A stretch of DNA of 64,000 nt. Origin: Alishewanella jeotgali KCTC 22429 (lineage in GTDB: Bacteria > Pseudomonadota > Gammaproteobacteria > Enterobacterales > Alteromonadaceae). The notes below the pieces were generated by a model. The model was not told the DNA's origin. It made no database searches and saw only the letters and a list, made by a program, of their open reading frames with translations. Position numbers and translations under genes: made by a program. Position 1 is the first letter of the stretch, and each line of letters begins with the position of its first letter. The stretch covers positions 1-64,000 of the forward strand of contig NZ_AHTH01000013.1 of assembly GCF_000245735.1 (NCBI RefSeq). Direction: 5' to 3'. Positions 57,112 to 64,000 of the stretch are shown piece after piece.

Positions 57112-58190
57112 TTTTTACTGTCCAAACCTGATTGACTGCACTCAGGTGTGCTGCTGTCTAAAAGCGTGCGATTATAGCGATTTTTGGCAGAATTAATCGC
57201 CTCTTGTAAGCGTTGATGTAATATTTCCCGTTTCGGCAACACGGCCAGGTACTCTGCGACGTGAATACCGGCATCATCCATTTCCAGCAATTCGATTTGC
57301 TCTTGGTTTTTTTGCGCACACAAAATAATACCAAGCGGTGCTTGCTCACCCGCTTGTCGCTCGTGTTTATCCAGCCAGCGCAGGTATAGTTCCATTTGGC
57401 CTTTGTAGTGGGGTTTGAATTTCCCCAGCTTTAAATCAATGGCCACTAAGCGTTTGAGCTGGCGATTATAAAATAATAAGTCGATGTAAAAATCATCGCC
57501 ATCAAGCTGAATGCGCTTTTGCCGCGCGATAAACGAAAAGCCGGCGCCAAGCTCCAGCAGAAATTGTTCAAGCTCGCGCAAAATGGCATCTTCTAAATCT
57601 TTTTCCAGGTAGTGATCATTCAGCCCCAAAAAGTCCAGCACATAGGGGTCTTTCAGTATCAGGTTAGCTGATACTTGCTTGTGCTCAGCTAATTGCTGTA
57701 ATTCAAGCTTAATGGTTTCAGCGGGCTTTTTTGACAGCGCTGTGCGCTCAAACAGCATACTATCGATACGCTCATTCAGCGTGCGCACACTCCAGGTTTC
57801 GGCTACGCACATCTGGGCATAAAACTCGCGGGCCAGCGGCTCTTTTAAACTAATCAGTAGCCTAAAATGGCTCCAGCTCAATTTTGCACACAGTGAGTGC
57901 AAAATCTCCTGCTGCGGGAATTGCTCATTAAGCTGCATCATGTAAGCAATGTTGCGCGCGCTCCAGCCTTTGCCAAAGCTTTCGGTAAGCTGCTTGGCTA
58001 AATTGGCCACTATTTGTTTGCCATATTCGGCACGCTCACCCTTTAACAACTCTTGGTTAATACGCTGGCCAATTTGCCAATACATCATGGTTAGCGCGGC
58101 ATTAACTGCCACCGCCGTTTGTTGTTTGGTTTGGATTATGAGGGTTTGGATATCTGAATACAGTTCAGGTGCGGCAGTAAGTGTTGGCAT
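57108..58190 (-). CDS. DUF1016 PD-(D/E)XK nuclease family protein (YhcG-like)
   Basis: Protein of 360 residues. The N-terminal DUF1016_N part (about 10-160, with YWQIGQRINQELLKGERAEYGK and GWSARNIAYMMQL) is followed by a nuclease domain. The predicted active site is Asp237 in DFYIDLLFYN, then Asp252 and Lys254 in AIDLKLGKFKP. Family members occur often in type I restriction loci, but their role is unclear. TAATG couples it to the HNH gene upstream and ATGA to hsdM downstream. The C-terminal tail is polar. Confidence 0.88.
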   Translation of the reverse strand: MPTLTAAPELYSDIQTLIIQTKQQTAVAVNAALTMMYWQIGQRINQELLKGERAEYGKQIVANLAKQLTESFGKGWSARNIAYMMQLNEQFPQQEILHSLCAKLSWSHFRLLISLKEPLAREFYAQMCVAETWSVRTLNERIDSMLFERTALSKKPAETIKLELQQLAEHKQVSANLILKDPYVLDFLGLNDHYLEKDLEDAILRELEQFLLELGAGFSFIARQKRIQLDGDDFYIDLLFYNRQLKRLVAIDLKLGKFKPHYKGQMELYLRWLDKHERQAGEQAPLGIILCAQKNQEQIELLEMDDAGIHVAEYLAVLPKREILHQRLQEAINSAKNRYNRTLLDSSTPECSQSGLDSKK

Positions 58191-59248
58191 TAGGCTGCCT
58201 CAATTTGTGGTAGAGCATCTCTAATTAAAGCTACAACTAGCGGATTACCAGATTCAAAATGAAATCTTAACATCCCAACTACCTTGTCTTTAAGGTACCC
58301 AAGGCCTTGCTCAGGGTTCCTTTTTTTGTGCCGCTCAAATTTCTTTAACCCCAACAAAACTTGTGCATCAGTACTTTGGCGATCTAGATCTAGGCACTGT
58401 AAGAAATCACTTGTTTCACTTAACACAGCTTCATAATTTGGCGAAAGCACAGTCTCTTTAAGACGCTGTTCTATTGAGAAAACTTCATTCCACGTTCTTG
58501 TCTCTTCAATATCGGGTGAAATGGATATATTCCAATTAGGTTTATCATCTAACAGTGTTATTGGATTTGTGTTGATTAAGCTAATTTCCGCATTGATAGT
58601 TCCGTAGGGATTTAATGCTTTTCTTCTGATATTATTTTTGAAAAGCAAATCCTGTTGGAGTTTATAGCTCTTATTACATTTTCCACCCATAGGGACTAAG
58701 TTAAAAAAGTTGGCTGCAGAAGTTACATACTTATCCTTCAGCAAATAATGATCTTCGTCTTCTCTTTTTTGGTCTGGTGCTTCAAAAGGCTCATAACCAC
58801 AAAATGGACAAGTTTTCACAGCCAGAGAATCGTAAATAGCCTTGTAGTGGGCATCTCTTGAGCCTGTTTCTTTAAGTAGCCTAAAACCTTCAATAAAGAC
58901 TAATTTCAAGCAATCAATAATCGGATTAAGTTCATCCTCGACTGCTAAGGGTGTGACTTCTCCAGCTAAAAGCCCCGCTATATTGTTTTGACTATCAATT
59001 AATAATAATGCCTTGTTTCTCTGCTCTTCGGTAAGTTGTACCGCTATATTTTCAAAATTTGCCAACAAGCCTTTTATCGTTTTTCGACTTGTTAATTTAT
59101 CTCTGTGTATTGGTGGCAAAATATCAGGCCAATCAGGTATCGCCGTTGCGCTATTTAAATTGTTAACAATAAGCGAAATTGCTTCGTAGATGCATTCATG
59201 CACCCAATTATTTTCTTGTGCAGCACTTAAAGGATAGTTAACTAGCAT
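58190..59248 (-). CDS. HNH nuclease-like protein, PtuB-like partner of the ATPase
   Basis: Protein of 352 residues. An N-terminal helical half of unknown kind precedes a treble-clef HNH region at about 147-195: CPFC (147-150), DEDHYLLKDKY with Asp166-His167, and NLVPMGGKCNKSYK with Cys191-Asn192. This order matches the PtuB-type HNH of Septu systems. The second zinc Cys pair is reduced to one Cys (GGKC where CxxC is expected), so zinc binding may differ. AT-richer than hsdM. It starts at the ATPase stop (TAATG). Confidence 0.75.
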   Translation of the reverse strand: MLVNYPLSAAQENNWVHECIYEAISLIVNNLNSATAIPDWPDILPPIHRDKLTSRKTIKGLLANFENIAVQLTEEQRNKALLLIDSQNNIAGLLAGEVTPLAVEDELNPIIDCLKLVFIEGFRLLKETGSRDAHYKAIYDSLAVKTCPFCGYEPFEAPDQKREDEDHYLLKDKYVTSAANFFNLVPMGGKCNKSYKLQQDLLFKNNIRRKALNPYGTINAEISLINTNPITLLDDKPNWNISISPDIEETRTWNEVFSIEQRLKETVLSPNYEAVLSETSDFLQCLDLDRQSTDAQVLLGLKKFERHKKRNPEQGLGYLKDKVVGMLRFHFESGNPLVVALIRDALPQIEAA

Positions 59249-60858
59249 TAATTATCCTCACTGGAAATATATGCTAACTTAGCAGCTAATTTCATTCGTT
59301 CTGGTGACTCACCAAGATTAGCGATAGCCTGCTGAATTTGATCTGCTGTTCCTTCTGCCATTAATTCTTTAATCTGATCTCTTGGCAACCCTGATATCTG
59401 TGGAGAAATATCAAAACATTCCGCAAGAATTGCATCAAATTTACTGCCATAAGTCTGAATTCTTGGCAATCTCGATTCAATCTCACCTTTTTCATTTTTA
59501 CTAAATATCAGGACATTATTCCGGTCCATATCAGATGGAACAAATGGTGAGTGAGTTGTTATTAAGCAGTCTTGCATTGCAGCCAGTGATTTTTCTGAGC
59601 GCTTTCCTTCGTTCTGACATTGCACTTTACTTGTAGTCGGCAGATTCATGATTTTGGAAATAAATTCCACTCGCCATTTGGGGTTAAAGTGGCTTTCTGG
59701 TTCATCCAGTAAAAATAAAACGTTAGGAAATGATGCCATGCAAAGGGTACCTAACAATTGCGTTAATTGATGTTCCCCATCTGATAGCGATACGTAGTCA
59801 ACAGGCGCTTCGCTTTTTTGTGAAATAAACTCAACACGCTCAAAACGAAATACTTTCTGCCGCTCCATGGGTTCAGGCAATCGCGATGCAAACCGGCGCT
59901 GCTCAACGCCTTTTTTAAAGGCCTCTCTATCTTGTTTGGGGATGATAAGATCATTAAGCATAGCGAGCTTATGGAAGCAAGAATATAGCTCCAAAGCACC
60001 TGACGCCCAATAGTGTCCAAAAGCTTGGTAGGTTGCATCTTGAACGAAAAAATCAAAAATGTAAGTTAGATTTTTAGCATCGTAATTAAAGCTAGTCGCT
60101 GAGCGCTGTAAATACTCTACATACTGCTGAAGCTCTTTGGTCAGCTGAACTTGGCTCTTTGCAGCTGAGCCATATTTTAGTTGTACAACACAGCGAAAAG
60201 AACGCAGCTTTTTAAGATTGGGTTCATGTATCAAGTGCTCACGCACATTTTTTGGGTTTAACAATAAATTTGCAATTAATACTTCTAGATTAGTACTGTA
60301 ATCAATTAGTAGCATTCTTGAGTCTAGAATAGGTAAAGCTGATTTATCTTTATCTAGAGCATTTTCGCTAACCTGTTTAGCATATCCAGCACGGCTAACA
60401 AAAAAAGGAATACTTAGCGTTTCATTATCGCCAGATGTATAACCGATTATCTTTGATGGTAACAGGGATTCAATTTTACTTAAGTCAGTCACCAAAGCCC
60501 ATTCGCCATCTACCAATGTTTCAATGACAATATCCATTTTTTTGCTCGCCACTTTACGGCGATACAGTTTAACCTTCTTAGCCTCCCCTTCAGAGATCAC
60601 AGAGTATTCCAGTTCAAACTGGATTTGATTATTGGGCGTACCTTGCTCTTCATTTGGCAAATACTTCCGAAATACGGCTTGAAATATTTCCGCAATAATT
60701 TGTAGAACTTGTGACTTACCCGTGCCATTTGGGCCAATTAAACATAGTGGTGAAAAAGAGCTTGTTTCAACCAAGCCATTACGAAAATTGATTGTCACGC
60801 CGTTGAGTAAACCACCGCAGGTATCAGCGTCAATTATATTTAATCGGATAAGTTTCAT
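59248..60858 (-). CDS. Restriction-associated AAA/ABC-type ATPase, PtuA-like
   Basis: Protein of 536 residues of the SMC/ABC-like AAA class. Walker A GPNGTGKS is at 42-49, an ABC-signature-like YVSLSDGEHQL at 355-365, Walker B LFLLDEPESHF at 381-391 and a switch His in ITTHSPF at 433-439. There is no TOPRIM nuclease domain, which separates it from OLD/Gabija proteins and fits PtuA-like ATPases that work with an HNH partner. It is nested between hsdS and the HNH gene, overlapping hsdS by four bases. An ATPase family tied to restriction systems has been named before, so the family itself is probably known. Confidence 0.82.
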   Translation of the reverse strand: MKLIRLNIIDADTCGGLLNGVTINFRNGLVETSSFSPLCLIGPNGTGKSQVLQIIAEIFQAVFRKYLPNEEQGTPNNQIQFELEYSVISEGEAKKVKLYRRKVASKKMDIVIETLVDGEWALVTDLSKIESLLPSKIIGYTSGDNETLSIPFFVSRAGYAKQVSENALDKDKSALPILDSRMLLIDYSTNLEVLIANLLLNPKNVREHLIHEPNLKKLRSFRCVVQLKYGSAAKSQVQLTKELQQYVEYLQRSATSFNYDAKNLTYIFDFFVQDATYQAFGHYWASGALELYSCFHKLAMLNDLIIPKQDREAFKKGVEQRRFASRLPEPMERQKVFRFERVEFISQKSEAPVDYVSLSDGEHQLTQLLGTLCMASFPNVLFLLDEPESHFNPKWRVEFISKIMNLPTTSKVQCQNEGKRSEKSLAAMQDCLITTHSPFVPSDMDRNNVLIFSKNEKGEIESRLPRIQTYGSKFDAILAECFDISPQISGLPRDQIKELMAEGTADQIQQAIANLGESPERMKLAAKLAYISSEDN

Positions 60859-62615
60859 TTATCTTCCTTGATAAACGTTATGGTATTCAATTTTTGGTCA
60901 AATACTTGTTTGAATAATGGTTTCTTAGCACTCAGAATTTCAAACACACAATCTTTTAACTGATCGTAGTCACCTTGAAAGGCTGTTTGTAATTCATCAA
61001 ACGTAAAGCTGTTGCCTTTGTAATTACCAACCCATTTGGCAAGTTCTTCAATTGTGATTTTTTTCATGGCTGATTTTGTCTTAATTTGCTTAGTTTTGGG
61101 CTTTTTTGCCAAGGCTTCACGTTCTCGTTTGATTTTTTCAAGCAATACCGAAGCAGGTTCGTCATTAGGGTCTTGCGACACCAATTGACCGGAAAAAGCC
61201 GACTTTAAGATATTTTTACGTTGGGCTTCAGATTGTTTTAAACCAAGTGCTGTTGCTTCAATTTGACGGTCAATCGAATCAAACTCGTTAGTGATGCCTT
61301 GTATCAAAGCAAGCTGCTCAGCAAAAGGTGGAAGAGGTATTGCTAGTTCACCTAACTTAGTACCATTCACATTTGCCTGTCCGGCTGTTTGATTCATTAC
61401 TTCAGCTAACCACTTTTTACCCAGAACAGAATTTATATAGTGTGCGGCTATTTCAGGTAAAAAATGCTCCGTGAATGTAACAGATATCAGATATGAAGCA
61501 TAAGAAACAGGCTTACCAATGTCTCTGTAAACTGCTGATTTACCGACTAACTCAGCACTGTTGGTTCGATTAAATAGTAAATCGCCATTATTTAGTAATA
61601 AGTCCGGAAACTCTTTATGATCAACAGGTAAATACTTTAGATTACTGTAATCGAGCTTCCCATCTTGAATGTTACCCATACGCAGTACAGGCACCCCTGA
61701 ACTATCATCATTCGTTTTTGATGATGAACCATAGCGTTTATTTAGAGCTAATTGATCAACACTCGCCCACACCCAGCCTTCTGGTAGCTTTGGTAAATCG
61801 GTAGTATCTGGCTGAACCGGTTCGGGGTATGCGTCTTGCCAGTTTTTAGGTGGCGTTTTGCCTTTTTCGGCAAACTCAGCGAGCTTTTGTTGCTGCCACT
61901 GCTCGCGGCGCTGTTTTAAAATACGCGCTAATAGTTGCTCACCTGTTTCTTGCACTTGGGCGCGGTTTTCAGCGCGCCATCGCTCGGTCAGTGATCCTTC
62001 AACCGCACTTTTTAATAGCGATTGGCGGTATTGGCTAAGTTTGGTTTGTGCGGCTTTGAGTTCTTCAATCCCGTTGTCAAACTCGGAAAATAGCTCCTCT
62101 AGCTTTTCTACCAATCTATCTTGTTCTTTTCTTGTTGGTAGCGGTAATGGGATACTCTGAATAGTTTTTGAAGAAAGATGCTTTACTGTCACAGCAGATG
62201 TGCTTTGATTTATTGCACCTAAATAACCTGGTAGTAGGTACGCTAAAAATTTTTGATTATAAAAATTTTCATTTGCAGTCAATTTGCAAACGCGTTGATT
62301 TAACAGTGCAATGCCGCTTCGCCAAAATGCTGAGTGGAAGTCACCATCCATTCCGACCAGTAAATCGCCACTATTCACAATGTAGTCTTTAGAGTAATCA
62401 CCTTCGTAAGTTGTATCGGTTTTACCTGAAACGATATCTCTGATTCTGATGAGAGGTAAACCTTTTCCGGTGTTAAAACCACTTGATGAGAATGCATAGC
62501 CATTGACGACTTCCACAACATCTTGAAGCGTTACTCTTTCCCATGATTCATGTTTGTTCAGCAACCCTGTTGTGTCTTCTGTAACTAATTCATTTATATC
62601 TTTAGAAAATGCCAT
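60855..62615 (-). CDS. hsdS: Type I restriction-modification specificity subunit HsdS
   Basis: DNA-recognition subunit of 586 residues. Two target recognition domains (about 20-165 and 280-425) each end in a helical conserved region (KEQDRLVEKLEELFSEFDNG; AEQLALIQGITNEFDSIDRQ). Residues about 500-586 form a Lys-rich linker plus a small helical domain (TIEELAKWVGNYKGNSFTFD). The ATG at 62615 is one base after the hsdR stop; a TTG at 62624 has a better spaced AGGA and could be the true start. Confidence 0.92.
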   Translation of the reverse strand: MAFSKDINELVTEDTTGLLNKHESWERVTLQDVVEVVNGYAFSSSGFNTGKGLPLIRIRDIVSGKTDTTYEGDYSKDYIVNSGDLLVGMDGDFHSAFWRSGIALLNQRVCKLTANENFYNQKFLAYLLPGYLGAINQSTSAVTVKHLSSKTIQSIPLPLPTRKEQDRLVEKLEELFSEFDNGIEELKAAQTKLSQYRQSLLKSAVEGSLTERWRAENRAQVQETGEQLLARILKQRREQWQQQKLAEFAEKGKTPPKNWQDAYPEPVQPDTTDLPKLPEGWVWASVDQLALNKRYGSSSKTNDDSSGVPVLRMGNIQDGKLDYSNLKYLPVDHKEFPDLLLNNGDLLFNRTNSAELVGKSAVYRDIGKPVSYASYLISVTFTEHFLPEIAAHYINSVLGKKWLAEVMNQTAGQANVNGTKLGELAIPLPPFAEQLALIQGITNEFDSIDRQIEATALGLKQSEAQRKNILKSAFSGQLVSQDPNDEPASVLLEKIKREREALAKKPKTKQIKTKSAMKKITIEELAKWVGNYKGNSFTFDELQTAFQGDYDQLKDCVFEILSAKKPLFKQVFDQKLNTITFIKEDK

Positions 62616-62616
62616 A

Positions 62617-64000
62617 CTATGCAATTAATTCCTGATTCATTTCAGCCAATAGGCTATCTAACTCGTTATTTTGGTCGCTGCTGTTTGGGTTGCTAACAGC
62701 AAACAAGCTCCAGGCTTTTTGCAGCCCGCCGTGGTCAGCAAAGGGGCTGTAGTCAAAATCATCCCGCTCAATGGCGCAGCTGGCGGCAATATGATCTTTG
62801 ATCAAACGTAACCACTGGGTTTGCTGCTCGGTAAATGCGGTGGAGCGCTGGGCATTATGGCGGAAAATCCACTTTTTAAACTTGGCATCAACGTGTTCGG
62901 CAAAGGGTTTTAGCTCGGTATCTAAACCAATGGCAAAGCGGATCAGCGAGATGATATCAGTCAGTTGCCTTTGGCTGTTTACTTTCTTATTGGTATTTTT
63001 ACCCGCTGTTTGCTGATTGCCTTGGCTGTTACTGTGGCTGTTATTCAGGCGCTCATAAGCGCTCCACAACTTTTCGGTGGTCAGTAATAGTGGTGGTTTG
63101 CTTAAGGCCTGGTGCAAATCTTCTAACATGGCAAAGGTTAAGCCCCTGCGCTGGTAAGGCTGCTGGTAAAAAAAGCTTAACGCTTGAATATCGTCTTTAT
63201 GCTGCTCGATAAAGTCTTTAAAGCTTTGAATAACTTTTGCTGCATTATCAGCAGCCTGGCTGCTATAACCCGAATAGGTCACCGTATCTAAGTTGATATG
63301 GTCGATAAGCTGCTCACGCTGTCGGCGGGCAGATTCTATACCTTCCCGTGTGGCGGGGTTATCAAGCGTCTGACAGGCTTGATCAATCAATTGCTCTTTA
63401 GCAGTTTGGCGCTCGCTATCGGTTAAAGTCTCTTCGCCGCGGGTAATGCCTGCGGCTTTGGCATTAGCAAGCGCTTGTGTGTTTATCGCATCCGGATCGA
63501 GGGCGGTGAGTAGCTCTCTGGCTACTTCCGGCAGTGGTTTACCGGTGAGCTTTTCAATTGCTGCCAGCCCGCGTTTATCAAGTTGTTTACTTAAACGGGT
63601 TAAACGGTTGGCCAGGCTTTGAATGGTGTCATCATCGCGATGGCCCATCGCCACGCCTTGCAATAAGTCTTTCAGTGATAGGTTTGGACTGCGCTCTAGC
63701 GGCCGGCTTTCGGTTTTGAGTGATTTTTCCACGCCGACAGCATCAATCAGCACAAAGCGGTCTTTATCGCTGGTGGCGCTTTTGCTAACATTGTGCAGGT
63801 CTTCATAGCTTAAGCTGCGCACGCCACGGCCTTTCATTTGTTCGTAATAGCCTTTGCTGCGCACATCGCGCATAAACAGCAATATCTCAAGTGGTTTTAC
63901 GTCTGTGCCTGTGGCAATCATATCCACCGTTACGGCAATGCGCGGATTAAAGTCGTTGCGAAAATCATTCAAAATGCCATCAGGATCTTTGGTGTTATAG
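62617..64000 (-). CDS. hsdR: Type I restriction subunit HsdR, C-terminal part (runs off window)
   Basis: The frame is open to the window edge, giving at least 460 C-terminal residues of the translocase/endonuclease. The visible part starts in the second helicase domain (DPDGILNDFRNDFNPRIAVT, then MIATGTDVKPLEILLFMRDV and YYEQMKGRGVR, helicase motifs V and VI). The rest is the EcoEI-type C-terminal domain that docks on the methylase. The nuclease and first helicase domains lie outside. It is the most upstream gene seen, so the operon promoter is not in the window. Confidence 0.93.
   Translation of the reverse strand, partial: YNTKDPDGILNDFRNDFNPRIAVTVDMIATGTDVKPLEILLFMRDVRSKGYYEQMKGRGVRSLSYEDLHNVSKSATSDKDRFVLIDAVGVEKSLKTESRPLERSPNLSLKDLLQGVAMGHRDDDTIQSLANRLTRLSKQLDKRGLAAIEKLTGKPLPEVARELLTALDPDAINTQALANAKAAGITRGEETLTDSERQTAKEQLIDQACQTLDNPATREGIESARRQREQLIDHINLDTVTYSGYSSQAADNAAKVIQSFKDFIEQHKDDIQALSFFYQQPYQRRGLTFAMLEDLHQALSKPPLLLTTEKLWSAYERLNNSHSNSQGNQQTAGKNTNKKVNSQRQLTDIISLIRFAIGLDTELKPFAEHVDAKFKKWIFRHNAQRSTAFTEQQTQWLRLIKDHIAASCAIERDDFDYSPFADHGGLQKAWSLFAVSNPNSSDQNNELDSLLAEMNQELIA

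Noticed and set aside
59248-60858. Calling the ATPase an OLD or Gabija nuclease
   Set aside because: No TOPRIM domain after the ATPase motifs, and its partner is HNH rather than a UvrD-like helicase.

Overview
The window is a chromosomal segment of a gammaproteobacterium. Protein sequences and gene order match the Alteromonadales, most likely a Rheinheimera/Arsukibacterium-type organism; this is inferred from protein character and E. coli-like synteny, not from a search. About 62 genes are described and almost every base is coding. No intergenic stretch exceeds 300 bases. I found no tRNA, rRNA or CRISPR array.

Bases 1-1400 hold the remains of an IS1182-type insertion sequence with two frame breaks. 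Bases 1439-6900 carry rplM-rpsI, the division gene zapE, zapG (yhcB) and the periplasmic proteases degQ and degS, in E. coli order. Bases 6916-11463 (minus strand) form the operon mlaFEDCB-ibaG-murA for outer-membrane lipid asymmetry and peptidoglycan precursor synthesis. Divergent from it, 11740-19549 (plus strand) carries yrbG-kdsD-kdsC-lptC-lptA-lptB, then rpoN-hpf-ptsN-rapZ-npr: LPS core and transport genes followed by sigma-54 and the nitrogen PTS branch.

Bases 19600-31364 hold two complete Mrp multisubunit Na+/H+ antiporter operons, tail to tail. One has seven genes (mrpABCDEFG, plus strand). The other has six genes with a fused mrpAB (minus strand). Both leaders look structured, and in the first the Shine-Dalgarno sequence can be sequestered. 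Bases 31634-33754 encode an exported oligopeptidase B. Bases 34090-38135 are a thiamine salvage operon under a clear TPP riboswitch: TonB-dependent receptor, YkoF-like thiamine-binding protein, PnuT transporter and a thiamine-kinase-like phosphotransferase. Bases 38142-42095 hold a three-gene cassette: small PstS-like protein, outer-membrane protein and membrane GGDEF/EAL protein. Next come mgtE, a DUF432-MscS-POTRA/beta-barrel operon, mutM, rpmBG, radC, coaBC-dut-slmA, dgkA, rph-pyrE and yicC; this is the E. coli neighbourhood with a dgkA insertion.

From 55567 to the window end (minus strand) lies a defence operon, running off the edge. It is an EcoEI-like type I restriction-modification system (hsdR-hsdS-...-hsdM). 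Three further genes sit between hsdS and hsdM: an AAA/ABC-type ATPase, an HNH nuclease-like protein (a pair resembling Septu PtuA/PtuB) and a DUF1016 PD-(D/E)XK nuclease. All six genes touch, overlap or lie within one base of each other, so the extra genes appear to be made together with the restriction enzyme. This is the most likely place for an under-described system.
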